Positions 32,877-41,464 of a stretch of DNA of 64,000 bases are shown here, one piece after another. Position numbers and translations under genes: made by a program. Numbering within the stretch: the first letter of the stretch is position 1; the number at the start of each line of letters is the position of its first letter. This stretch comes from Neobacillus sp. OS1-2 (lineage in GTDB: Bacteria > Bacillota > Bacilli > Bacillales > Cytobacillaceae). The notes beneath the pieces are model-generated. The model had not been told where the DNA came from, searched no databases, and saw nothing but the letters and a program-made list of their open reading frames with translations. The stretch spans positions 3,562,001 to 3,626,000 of the forward strand of contig NZ_CP133265.1 of assembly GCF_030915505.1 (NCBI RefSeq). The letters are read 5' to 3'.

Positions 32877-34559
32877 GTGTCAATTACAGCATTAGATGGA
32901 AAACGTTTTGCAGAAATGATCATTCAAGGTGCCAATCATTTGACGGCAAATGCAAAAATGGTTGATGCGTTAAACGTTTTTCCTGTGCCCGACGGAGATA
33001 CTGGAACAAATATGAATTTATCAATGACCTCCGGGGCGAAGGAAGTAAAGAATAACGTTCAGGAACATATTGGTAAAGTAGGGATAGCCCTGTCTAAAGG
33101 CTTACTTATGGGAGCACGAGGAAATTCGGGGGTTATTCTTTCCCAGTTATTCCGAGGTTTTTCAAAGGCAGTCGAAGCTAAGGCGAAAATTACCGGGAAG
33201 GATTTTGCCGGAGCCTTGGAAGCAGGAGTAGAAACTGCCTATAAAGCTGTTATGAAGCCTGTCGAAGGAACCATCTTAACAGTTGCCAAGGATTCTGCTA
33301 AGAAAGGTGTTCAAGCTGCCCAAAATTCAGATGATATAATCGTCATAATGGAAGAAGTAGTAAAAGAAGCGAAAGCATCGCTCAAGCGGACACCCGACTT
33401 GCTTCCTGTTTTAAAGGAAGTCGGCGTTGTTGATAGCGGCGGGCAAGGACTTGTGTTCGTTTATGAGGGCTTTCTTGCCGTCCTTAGGGGTGAGGAGCTC
33501 CCGGAATCATCGGACCTGCTTCCAACTATGTCAGAAATGGTGAATGCCGAACACCACAAAAGTGTTCAAGGTCATATTAATACTGCGGATATTGTATTTG
33601 GATATTGTACAGAATTTATGGTTCGGTTTGAGGCGGAAAAAACAGCTATACACCCATTCAATGAAGGGGATTTCCGGAATGATTTAAGTAATTTAGGTGA
33701 TTCTTTATTGGTTATTGCCGATGAAGATGTGGTCAAGGTTCATATTCATTCCGAGCAGCCGGGTGAAGTATTATCATACGGTCAGCGTTATGGTAACTTA
33801 ATTAATATGAAGATTGAAAACATGCGCCAGCAGCATACAAATATTGTGGGTGAAACGCATACTGCTTCAGGCACTGTACGTCCTGAACCACGAAAAGAAC
33901 TGCAGGAATATGGAATTGTCACGGTATCCATGGGTTCAGGTATTGCGGAGTTATTTAAGAGCATTGGAGCCCATGCTGTCATTGAAGGCGGTCAAACGAT
34001 GAATCCAAGCACGGAAGACATAGTGAAGGCCGTAAAGGAAGTCCATGCCAAAAAGGTATTTATCTTACCAAATAATAAAAATATTATTATGGCCGCAGAA
34101 CAGGCTAAAGATGTGGCAGATGAAGATATTTATGTCATCCCGTCTAAAACGGTCCCACAGGGTCTATCAGCACTGCTTGCATTCAATCCTTCGGCGGATG
34201 TGGATGTAAATGAAGTGGCAATGAAGGATGCATTACAGCATGTGAAAACGGGCCAAATTACCTTTGCTGTCCGTGATACCTCAATCGATGGCTTAGAAAT
34301 TGAAAAAGATGATTTCATGGGCATTTCTGAGGGTAAAATCGTGGTGAAGAACAAAGATAAAGGGAAAGCGGCAGAAGACCTTTTAACAAAAATGCTTGAT
34401 GACGATTCCGAAATCTTAACCATCATCTTTGGTGAAGATGTGACAGATGAAGAGGTACAGAGTCTTACACAATTTGTGGAAGAAAATTATGAAGATGTGG
34501 AAATTGAAGTTCATAATGGCGGACAGCCATTATATTCATTTATCTTTTCAATTGAATAA
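32877..34559 (+). CDS. fakA: FakA (YloV): fatty acid kinase catalytic subunit
   Basis: This 560-residue DAK-related protein phosphorylates fatty acids bound to FakB (DegV-family) partners. The N-terminal DhaL-like ATP domain shows NVFPVPDGDTGTNMNLS (metal-binding aspartates) and GARGNSGVILSQ. A middle domain and a C-terminal DegV-binding domain follow. The start is GTG after GAGGAGG, giving MSITALDGKRF. FakA-made acyl-phosphate feeds the PlsX-PlsY route, whose plsX gene lies 3 kb downstream. It was formerly annotated as a DAK2 or dihydroxyacetone-kinase-like protein. Confidence 0.92.
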   Translation: MSITALDGKRFAEMIIQGANHLTANAKMVDALNVFPVPDGDTGTNMNLSMTSGAKEVKNNVQEHIGKVGIALSKGLLMGARGNSGVILSQLFRGFSKAVEAKAKITGKDFAGALEAGVETAYKAVMKPVEGTILTVAKDSAKKGVQAAQNSDDIIVIMEEVVKEAKASLKRTPDLLPVLKEVGVVDSGGQGLVFVYEGFLAVLRGEELPESSDLLPTMSEMVNAEHHKSVQGHINTADIVFGYCTEFMVRFEAEKTAIHPFNEGDFRNDLSNLGDSLLVIADEDVVKVHIHSEQPGEVLSYGQRYGNLINMKIENMRQQHTNIVGETHTASGTVRPEPRKELQEYGIVTVSMGSGIAELFKSIGAHAVIEGGQTMNPSTEDIVKAVKEVHAKKVFILPNNKNIIMAAEQAKDVADEDIYVIPSKTVPQGLSALLAFNPSADVDVNEVAMKDALQHVKTGQITFAVRDTSIDGLEIEKDDFMGISEGKIVVKNKDKGKAAEDLLTKMLDDDSEILTIIFGEDVTDEEVQSLTQFVEENYEDVEIEVHNGGQPLYSFIFSIE

Positions 34560-34573
34560 GGAACGGCTAAAAT

Positions 34574-34609
34574 AGAAGGGGGACTTTCCTAGTCAAACCC
34601 TTCTTTTTT
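34574..34609 (+). terminator. Terminator after fakA
   Basis: AGAAGGG at 34574-34580 pairs with CCCTTCT at 34598-34604, with an inner GACT/AGTC pairing, followed by a T run. Confidence 0.8.
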
Positions 34610-34667
34610 ATTTTTTCATATCGAATGACTAATATAGATTAATTATTTTGCAAAGGGAGAGAGACGT

Positions 34668-36716
34668 GTGTTCGATCATCTAAACCAATCAGTTACAGCA
34701 TTAAAGGGAATTGGGGAAGAAACGGCTGAAGCCCTTGCAGAAATGAATATCTTTACGGTTCAGGATTTATTGGAATATTTCCCTTACCGTTATGAAGACT
34801 ATTCACTAAAGGATTTAACGGAAGTAAAGCATGATGAAAAAGTGACGGTAGAGGGGAAGGTTCATAGTGAGCCTTCTCTTACCTATTATGGAAGAAAGAA
34901 ATCGAAGCTGATGTTTCGGCTTTTTGTAGGGTCCCACTTAATAAAAGTGGTTTTCTTTAACCAGCCATATTTGAAAAATAAACTAAATATTAATGAAACA
35001 ATCACGGTAACAGGCAAATGGGATGCCCATCGCGGGACGATTACAGCGAATGAAGTGCATGCGGGTACGAATGCCAAGATAAAAGATTTTGAACCAGTAT
35101 ACTCGTTAAAGGGAAAAATAACGACTAAGGGAATGAGGAAATTTATTCATCTTGCCTTTAGTCAGTATGGTCAATTCATTGAGGAGACGCTTCCAGTACC
35201 TTTAATACATAGCTACCGGCTTTTAAACCGATATGAAGCCATTAAAATCATGCATTTTCCAAGCAGCCCGGAGGATGTGAAACAGGCAAGGCGACGTTTT
35301 GTCTATGAGGAATTCCTCCTGTTTCAATTAAAGATGCAGGCATTACGGAAATTTGAACGAGAGCACTCTCCCGGCCTCATGCAGAAATACGATTTGCCTA
35401 AAATATTGGAGTTTATCGACAGTTTACCCTTCCCGTTAACAAATGCTCAAAAAAGGGTTGTAAATGAAGTGTTAGCTGAACTAAAATCCCCCTATCGCAT
35501 GAACCGGCTTTTGCAAGGTGATGTAGGTTCAGGGAAAACAGTTGTTGCGGCAGTAGGTCTGTATGGGTCTGTGACAGCAGGATACCAAGGGGCTCTAATG
35601 GTTCCCACTGAAATCTTGGCTGAACAGCATGCAGAATCATTAAAAGGATTATTAGACCCCTTTAATATAAGATGTGAGCTTTTAACAAGTTCCGTAAAAG
35701 GGAAACGGAGACGAGAAATCCTTCAAGACTTAGCAGATGGAAAGGTTGATATTTTAATCGGGACACATGCCCTAATTCAGGACGAAGTTACCTTTAAAAA
35801 ACTTGGCTTTGTCATTACCGATGAACAGCATCGCTTTGGTGTGGAACAACGAAGGGTCTTGCGGGAAAAGGGAGAAAATCCCGATGTCTTGTTTATGACC
35901 GCGACACCGATTCCTAGGACACTGGCGATTACCGTTTTTGGCGAAATGGATGTCTCCATCATCGATGAGATGCCGGCCGGCAGAAAGTCGATTGAGACAT
36001 ACTGGGCAAAACCGGAAATGCTGGAGCGTGTTCTTGCTTTTGTTGAAAAAGAATTAATAAAGGGGCATCAGGCCTATGTCATTTGCCCGTTAATTGAGGA
36101 GTCCGAGAAACTTGAAGTGCAAAATGCTATTGATGTACATACAACGTTAAGCCAGTATTTTCAAAATCGCTATCAAGTGGGACTCATGCATGGCCGCTTA
36201 ACATCAGAGGAAAAAGAGACAGTCATGAAGGCATTTAGTACCAATGAAGTACAAGTACTTGTTTCCACTACTGTTGTAGAAGTAGGGGTGAATGTACCAA
36301 ATGCCACCATGATGGTGATTTATGATGCTGAAAGATTCGGACTATCCCAGCTTCACCAGCTGCGTGGACGGGTGGGCCGTGGAAGCGAACAATCGTATTG
36401 CATTTTACTGGCAAGTCCAAAATCAGAAGTAGGCCAGGAGCGAATGAGGATCATGACGGAAACAAATGATGGCTTTGTTTTAAGTGAAAAGGATCTGGAA
36501 CTAAGGGGACCGGGAGACTTTTTTGGGAAAAAACAAAGTGGTGTTCCGGAATTTAAAGTAGCTGACATGGTTCATGACTACCGTGCACTTGAAACAGCAA
36601 GGAATGACGCTGCTAAATTGATTCAGTCAGAGACCTTTTGGACGGCACCAGAATACGTACATTTAAGAAAGAGTCTAGAAATATCTGGTGTTTTAGAAGG
36701 GGAAAAGCTGGATTAA
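34668..36716 (+). CDS. recG: RecG: ATP-dependent DNA helicase
   Basis: This 682-residue branch-migration helicase acts on stalled forks and Holliday junctions. The N-terminal wedge/OB domain is followed by the helicase core, with Walker A GDVGSGKTV near residues 284-292, the DEQH box (TDEQHRFGVEQR), GATPIPRT-like MTATPIPRTLA and the TRG-like C-terminal motif. The start is GTG after AAGGGAGAGAG. In B. subtilis sdaAB-sdaAA lie just upstream; here they do not. Confidence 0.96.
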   Translation: MFDHLNQSVTALKGIGEETAEALAEMNIFTVQDLLEYFPYRYEDYSLKDLTEVKHDEKVTVEGKVHSEPSLTYYGRKKSKLMFRLFVGSHLIKVVFFNQPYLKNKLNINETITVTGKWDAHRGTITANEVHAGTNAKIKDFEPVYSLKGKITTKGMRKFIHLAFSQYGQFIEETLPVPLIHSYRLLNRYEAIKIMHFPSSPEDVKQARRRFVYEEFLLFQLKMQALRKFEREHSPGLMQKYDLPKILEFIDSLPFPLTNAQKRVVNEVLAELKSPYRMNRLLQGDVGSGKTVVAAVGLYGSVTAGYQGALMVPTEILAEQHAESLKGLLDPFNIRCELLTSSVKGKRRREILQDLADGKVDILIGTHALIQDEVTFKKLGFVITDEQHRFGVEQRRVLREKGENPDVLFMTATPIPRTLAITVFGEMDVSIIDEMPAGRKSIETYWAKPEMLERVLAFVEKELIKGHQAYVICPLIEESEKLEVQNAIDVHTTLSQYFQNRYQVGLMHGRLTSEEKETVMKAFSTNEVQVLVSTTVVEVGVNVPNATMMVIYDAERFGLSQLHQLRGRVGRGSEQSYCILLASPKSEVGQERMRIMTETNDGFVLSEKDLELRGPGDFFGKKQSGVPEFKVADMVHDYRALETARNDAAKLIQSETFWTAPEYVHLRKSLEISGVLEGEKLD

Positions 36717-36757
36717 ACTACTAAAAATAATTATTTAAAAGATACCAAGCAGGAAAG

Positions 36758-36800
36758 GCAGATGGCAGATGTCGAAATTTATCTTGCAATCTGCTTTTTT
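36758..36800 (+). terminator. Terminator after recG
   Basis: GCAGAT at 36765-36770 (also a second copy at 36758-36763) pairs with ATCTGC at 36789-36794, followed by six T residues. The right arm overlaps the end of the candidate -35 region of the fapR promoter. Confidence 0.65.
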
Positions 36801-36833
36801 AAATTTTATACTACTCTTAGTACCTAGTCATAA
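36784..36833 (+). promoter_or_regulatory. fapR promoter with FapR operator
   Basis: TTGCAA at 36784-36789, a 17-base spacer and TATACT at 36807-36812 form a good promoter. Directly behind it, TTAGTACCTAGTCATAA at 36817-36833 matches the FapR operator: the first half-site TTAGTA is perfect and the second keeps four of six bases. FapR bound there would block initiation, and malonyl-CoA would relieve it. Confidence 0.75.
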
Positions 36834-36856
36834 GATCTCGGACGGTGTGAAAAATC

Positions 36857-37423
36857 ATGAGAAGAAGTAAAAAGGAACGTCAACACTTATTAACCACTAC
36901 CATTAAGGATAATCCCTTTATAACAGATGAGGACCTAGCGGAAAAATTTCAAGTGAGTGTCCAAACCATTCGTCTTGATCGTTTGGAATTATCGATTCCT
37001 GAGCTCCGCGAACGAATCAAAACTGTTGCGGAGAAACGTTTTGAAGACGAAGTTCGCTCGTTACCACTTGAAGAAGTTATTGGAGAAATCATTGATATAG
37101 AATTAGACCAAAGTGCGATTTCCATTTTTGATGTAAAGGAAGAACATGTCTTTAAGCGTAATAAAATTGCCAGGGGACATCATGTATTTGCTCAAGCAAA
37201 TTCCCTTGCAGTAGCTATAATAAATGATGAACTGGCACTAACAGCAAAAGCAAATATCCAATTCATTCGTTCAGTCAAGTTGAATGAACGGGTTATAGCG
37301 AAAGCTAGAGTAACAAAAATCGATGATTATGCCGGAAGGACGTTTGTCGAAGTGCAAAGTTACGTAAATAATGAACTAGTTTTTACCGGAGAATTGGAAA
37401 TGTACCATTCGAAAAATCGCTAA
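36857..37423 (+). CDS. fapR: FapR: transcriptional repressor of fatty acid and phospholipid synthesis
   Basis: This 188-residue repressor has an N-terminal helix-turn-helix ([15 protein letters not shown] near residues 31-45) and a hot-dog effector domain with [17 protein letters not shown] near 103-120, which binds malonyl-CoA. It controls its own operon (fapR-plsX-fabD-fabG) and other fab genes. The ribosome binding site is weak. A FapR box lies 24-40 bases upstream of the start codon, which supports autoregulation. Confidence 0.95.
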   Translation: MRRSKKERQHLLTTTIKDNPFITDEDLAEKFQVSVQTIRLDRLELSIPELRERIKTVAEKRFEDEVRSLPLEEVIGEIIDIELDQSAISIFDVKEEHVFKRNKIARGHHVFAQANSLAVAIINDELALTAKANIQFIRSVKLNERVIAKARVTKIDDYAGRTFVEVQSYVNNELVFTGELEMYHSKNR

Positions 37424-37435
37424 AGGATGAGATGA

Positions 37436-38440
37436 ATGAAACTAGCAATTGATGCAATGGGCGGAGACAATGCCCCCAAGGAAATCGTATTGGGCGCAAT
37501 GAAAGCTGTTCAAGCTTTTTCTGATATATATATTACACTTGTTGGAGACGAAAATAAAATTAATGAAACGCTAACAAGTCACGAGAAAATTACAGTTTTA
37601 CATACAACAGAGATGATTCTCGGTACAGATGAGCCTGTAAAAGCTGTTCGCCGCAAAAAAACGGCTTCCATGGTGTTAGCTGCACAGCAAGTAGCCGACG
37701 GAGCTGCTGATGCCTGTATCTCTGCTGGGAATACGGGTGCATTAATGGCAGCTGGACTATTTGTGGTTGGAAGAATTAAAGGAATTGATCGGCCTGCATT
37801 AGCACCAACGCTGCCAACCATTGGCGGTGAAGGTTTTCTCCTTCTGGATGTAGGCGCAAATGCCGATGCAAAGCCAGAACATCTTCTGCAAAACGCGATA
37901 ATGGGTTCCATTTACAGCGAAAAGGTAAGAGGGATTGAAAGACCAAGAGTAGGCCTTTTAAACATTGGGACGGAAGAAAAGAAAGGGAACGAATTGACGA
38001 AAAACACCTTTGAACTTTTAAAAATAGCCGATTTGAATTTTATTGGCAATGTAGAAGCAAGGGATTTACTTGAAGGTGTTGCTGATGTTGTCGTAACCGA
38101 TGGGTTCACGGGGAATATGGTGTTAAAAACAATTGAAGGCACGGCACTTTCGATGTTTAAAATGTTAAAAACTGCTTTAATGAGTAGTTTTACAAGTAAA
38201 TTAGCTGCGGCAGTCCTAAAGCCAAATCTAATGACATTGAAAAACACGATGGACTACTCAGAATATGGCGGTGCAGCTCTTTTTGGGTTAAAAGCGCCAG
38301 TCATAAAGGCTCATGGGTCTTCGGATGCACAAGCCATCTTTAGTGCCATCAGGCAAACACGGGAAATGGTAAGTCACAATGTTGAGGATTTAATGAAACA
38401 AGCAGTTGAGGAATCTCATACTGTTAAAATAGAAAAGTAA
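37436..38440 (+). CDS. plsX: PlsX: phosphate acyltransferase
   Basis: This 334-residue enzyme makes acyl-phosphate from acyl-ACP for PlsY, at the start of phospholipid synthesis. The N-terminal [17 protein letters not shown] and the [12 protein letters not shown] and [13 protein letters not shown] motifs are diagnostic. It starts 12 bases after fapR and follows GGATGAG. Confidence 0.96.
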   Translation: MKLAIDAMGGDNAPKEIVLGAMKAVQAFSDIYITLVGDENKINETLTSHEKITVLHTTEMILGTDEPVKAVRRKKTASMVLAAQQVADGAADACISAGNTGALMAAGLFVVGRIKGIDRPALAPTLPTIGGEGFLLLDVGANADAKPEHLLQNAIMGSIYSEKVRGIERPRVGLLNIGTEEKKGNELTKNTFELLKIADLNFIGNVEARDLLEGVADVVVTDGFTGNMVLKTIEGTALSMFKMLKTALMSSFTSKLAAAVLKPNLMTLKNTMDYSEYGGAALFGLKAPVIKAHGSSDAQAIFSAIRQTREMVSHNVEDLMKQAVEESHTVKIEK

Positions 38441-38456
38441 AAGGGGTGCAGTATGT

Positions 38457-39404
38457 ATGGGAAAGATCGCATTTGTGTTTCCGGGGCAAGGGTCACAGAC
38501 AGTTGGAATGGGTAAGGAATTGGCAGAAAAACACCCTGAAGTAATGGAATACTTTTCAAAAGCAGACAAAAAGTTAAATGTGCCGTTAAGCAAGTTGATT
38601 TTTGAAGGTCCAAAGGAAGAGTTGACCATTACATATAATACCCAGCCAGCATTGTTAACAACAAGTTTGGCCATATTTGATTACTTTGGCAAATCCGGTG
38701 TGAAAGCTGATTTTGTTGCCGGGCATAGCCTTGGAGAATATTCAGCACTTGTAGCGGCAGGTGTATTATCGTTTGAAGATGGTGTGTATGCTGTTAGAAA
38801 ACGCGGAGAGTTTATGGAAAATGCCGTCCCAAATGGGGAAGGCTCCATGGCAGCTGTGTTAGGTTTAGACCGCGATGCCCTTGCGGCTGTTGCTAAAGAA
38901 GTCAGCGAATCTGGTTTTCCTGTCTCGTTAGCCAATTTAAATTGTCCAGGACAAATTGTCATCTCCGGATCTCGAAAAGGAGTAGAACATGCAAGTGTGA
39001 AAGCGAAAGAGGCCGGGGCAAAAAGAGTATTGCCATTAGATGTCAGCGGCCCTTTTCATTCAACATTAATGAAACCAGCTGCAAATGAATTACTCGCAGT
39101 TTTAGATGGGATTGAAATGAAAGATGGCACCATTCCAGTTGTGGTGAATGTAACAGCTGAACCTGTAAACGTTGCTGCAGAAATTAAGGACAAATTAATT
39201 GAACAACTTTACTCCCCAGTATTATGGGAGGACTCGGTTGTAAAAATGGTTGACCTCGGGGTCGATACATTCATTGAAATTGGCCCTGGTAAAGTTCTAT
39301 CGGGCTTGATTAAAAAGATTAATAAGACAGTTAAAACGTTTGCGGTTTCGGACGAGGAAAGTGCTCAGACAGTCATTGAAGCATTAAAGGAGGGTAACCT
39401 ATGA
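38457..39404 (+). CDS. fabD: FabD: malonyl-CoA-ACP transacylase
   Basis: This 315-residue enzyme loads malonate onto ACP. The N-terminal [14 protein letters not shown] is the family signature. The nucleophile is Ser91 in [10 protein letters not shown], with the partner His in SGPFHSTLM. The ATG at 38457 is preferred over the out-of-frame ATG at 38453. The stop overlaps fabG by four bases. Confidence 0.96.
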   Translation: MGKIAFVFPGQGSQTVGMGKELAEKHPEVMEYFSKADKKLNVPLSKLIFEGPKEELTITYNTQPALLTTSLAIFDYFGKSGVKADFVAGHSLGEYSALVAAGVLSFEDGVYAVRKRGEFMENAVPNGEGSMAAVLGLDRDALAAVAKEVSESGFPVSLANLNCPGQIVISGSRKGVEHASVKAKEAGAKRVLPLDVSGPFHSTLMKPAANELLAVLDGIEMKDGTIPVVVNVTAEPVNVAAEIKDKLIEQLYSPVLWEDSVVKMVDLGVDTFIEIGPGKVLSGLIKKINKTVKTFAVSDEESAQTVIEALKEGNL

Positions 39405-40144
39405 ATTTAATAGGGAAAGCAGTTTTGGTAACAGGTGCTTCACGGGGAATTGGCAGAGAAATTGCCCTTGAACTTGCAAGACAGGGTGCAAATGTGGCTG
39501 TTAATTTCTCAGGCAGTGAAGCAAGCGCAAATGAAGTAGTGGATGAAATAAAAGCGCTTGGCAGGGAAGCATTTACAGTAAAATGTAATGTAGGAAATAC
39601 CGAAGAAGTCACAGAAATGGTAAAGGCTGTGATTGAACAATTTGGTAAGCTTGATATCCTTGTGAATAACGCCGGCATCACAAGGGATAATTTGTTAATG
39701 AGAATGAAGGAACAAGAATGGGATGATGTTCTCAACATTAACCTAAAAGGGGTTTTCCTTTGTACAAAAGCCGTCACTAGGCAAATGATGAAGCAGCGCG
39801 TGGGCCGGATCATTAATATAGCCTCCATTGTTGGGGTAAGTGGCAACCCGGGGCAAGCGAATTATGTGGCTGCAAAGGCTGGTGTTATTGGTTTAACCAA
39901 AACCACGGCTAAAGAGTTAGCATCAAGAAATATTACCGTGAATGCTATAGCTCCAGGCTTTATAACGACCGATATGACTGATAAATTACCTGAAGACGTA
40001 AAAGCAGAAATGTTAAAACAGATTCCTTTAGCAAGATTAGGGGAACCTAAAGATATTGCAAAAATGACAGCATTTCTTGCTTCCGATGATGCATCCTATA
40101 TCACGGGGCAGACACTTCACATTGATGGTGGAATGGTCATGTAA
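39401..40144 (+). CDS. fabG: FabG: 3-oxoacyl-ACP reductase
   Basis: This 247-residue short-chain dehydrogenase reduces 3-ketoacyl-ACP with NADPH. The cofactor motif [10 protein letters not shown] is near residue 12, NNAG lies near 88 and the catalytic Tyr155 and Lys159 lie in YVAAKAG. It starts in ATGA overlap with fabD after GGAGGG. A repeat copy begins six bases after its stop. Confidence 0.96.
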   Translation: MNLIGKAVLVTGASRGIGREIALELARQGANVAVNFSGSEASANEVVDEIKALGREAFTVKCNVGNTEEVTEMVKAVIEQFGKLDILVNNAGITRDNLLMRMKEQEWDDVLNINLKGVFLCTKAVTRQMMKQRVGRIINIASIVGVSGNPGQANYVAAKAGVIGLTKTTAKELASRNITVNAIAPGFITTDMTDKLPEDVKAEMLKQIPLARLGEPKDIAKMTAFLASDDASYITGQTLHIDGGMVM

Positions 40145-40149
40145 ATTGA

Positions 40150-40196
40150 AATGCGAAAGCGCCTTGGCGCTGAAGCTAGACACTGTTCAAAGTTCA
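40150..40196 (+). repeat. Dispersed intergenic repeat, copy 4
   Basis: It reads ATGCGAAAGCGCCTTGGCGC and then TGAAGCTAGACACTGTTC. The middle is almost gone, leaving the perfect inverted repeat AGCGCC-TT-GGCGCT. It lies directly behind the fabG stop, in gene orientation. Confidence 0.75.
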
Positions 40197-40271
40197 ATGA
40201 AATTATATTATATTCATGGTATATTATTTTTTTGAAATACTCTATAATAGCTTGAGGGGAGGTGAGCAGGC

Positions 40272-40505
40272 ATGGCAGAGGTATTAGAACGTGTTACAAA
40301 AATCATCGTTGATCGCTTAGGCGTTGATGAATCTCAAGTTAAGCTTGAAGCTTCATTTAAAGATGATCTTGGCGCTGATTCCCTTGACGTAGTAGAACTA
40401 GTTATGGAATTAGAAGATGAGTTCGATATGGAAATTTCTGACGATGATGCTGAAAAAATCAACACTGTTGGTGATGCTGTTAATTACATAAATAGCAGTA
40501 AGTAA
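40272..40505 (+). CDS. acpP: Acyl carrier protein
   Basis: This acidic 77-residue protein carries acyl chains on a phosphopantetheine arm attached to Ser37 in [11 protein letters not shown]. The ribosome binding site GGGGAGGTGA is very strong, as expected for an abundant protein. A TATAAT box at 40243-40248 without a clear -35 box may give it its own promoter in addition to read-through from fabG. Two hairpins follow the gene. Confidence 0.96.
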   Translation: MAEVLERVTKIIVDRLGVDESQVKLEASFKDDLGADSLDVVELVMELEDEFDMEISDDDAEKINTVGDAVNYINSSK

Positions 40506-40524
40506 TCTCGTTTGAATAATTCGT

Positions 40525-40552
40525 AAAGCTCCGTTTTCAAACGGAGCTTTAT
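40525..40552 (+). terminator. Hairpin after acpP (first of two)
   Basis: AAAGCTCCGTTT and AAACGGAGCTTT form a perfect 12-base stem with a two-base centre. The following T run is short (TTTATTCTG), so termination may be incomplete. Confidence 0.75.
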
Positions 40553-40564
40553 TCTGTAAAATAG

Positions 40565-40600
40565 AACTTGGCAGCTTTTTAGGTCCTGCCAAGTTTCTTT
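40565..40600 (+). terminator. Second hairpin between acpP and rnc
   Basis: AACTTGGCAG at 40565-40574 pairs perfectly with CTGCCAAGTT at 40586-40595, followed by TCTTT. It may be a second terminator, or an RNase III-type processing stem just before rnc. Confidence 0.6.
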
Positions 40601-40669
40601 GCGTATTTAAAGAAACGTATTTAAACAATGGTTCGGAAGTTGGTAAATTACATGCAAGGTGGAGACTTT

Positions 40670-41410
40670 ATGCGCAAGAACAATAAGGAAAAAGAGTTAA
40701 ATAATCGCGCAAAGGAAAATCTTTTTAAAGATTTTCAGGAATCAATCGGATTCAAGATTGATAACGAAAAATTATTAAAACAAGCTTTTACTCATTCATC
40801 TTATGTGAATGAGCATCGCAGAAAGCCTTTCGAAGATAATGAAAGACTTGAATTTTTAGGAGATGCAGTTCTTGAACTTACGGTTTCTCAATTCCTCTTC
40901 AAAAAATACCCTATGATGACGGAAGGCGAATTGACGAAATTACGTGCTGCCATTGTTTGTGAACCGTCACTAGTAGGCTTTGCAAATGAACTCGAATTTG
41001 GGAAACTTATTTTGCTCGGTAAAGGCGAAGAAATGACAGGGGGACGTGAGCGTCCTGCCTTACTTGCAGACGTTTTTGAAGCATTCATTGGGGCTCTATA
41101 TTTGGACCAGGGGATTGAAAAAGTAATTGGATTCCTCGAAAAGGTTGTCTTTCCTAAAATAAATGCTGGTGCTTTTTCTCATGTGATGGATTTTAAAAGC
41201 CAATTACAGGAACTCATTCAACGGGATGGAACCGGCTTGATTGAATATCGCGTGCTTCAGGAAAAAGGCCCAGCCCACAATAAGGAATTTGTATCAAGAG
41301 TATCCTTAAATGGTGAAGAATTAGGGATTGGGACAGGAAAGTCCAAGAAAGAAGCCGAACAGCATGCTGCCCAGATGGCACTTGGCGTATTAAAAGCAAA
41401 GACAACCTAG
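40670..41410 (+). CDS. rnc: Ribonuclease III
   Basis: This 246-residue double-strand-specific endoribonuclease processes rRNA and other transcripts. The signature [14 protein letters not shown] with its metal-binding Glu and Asp lies near residues 56-69, and [14 protein letters not shown] near 130. A C-terminal double-stranded-RNA-binding domain ends in [13 protein letters not shown]. The ATG at 40670 follows AAGGTGGAG; an earlier in-frame ATG at 40628 lacks a good site. In Bacillus rnc is followed by smc, as here. Confidence 0.95.
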   Translation: MRKNNKEKELNNRAKENLFKDFQESIGFKIDNEKLLKQAFTHSSYVNEHRRKPFEDNERLEFLGDAVLELTVSQFLFKKYPMMTEGELTKLRAAIVCEPSLVGFANELEFGKLILLGKGEEMTGGRERPALLADVFEAFIGALYLDQGIEKVIGFLEKVVFPKINAGAFSHVMDFKSQLQELIQRDGTGLIEYRVLQEKGPAHNKEFVSRVSLNGEELGIGTGKSKKEAEQHAAQMALGVLKAKTT

Positions 41411-41464
41411 AAATGACAAATGTTTGCAGGAGAAATCCCCGTGCAGCATAGGGAGGATAATTTA

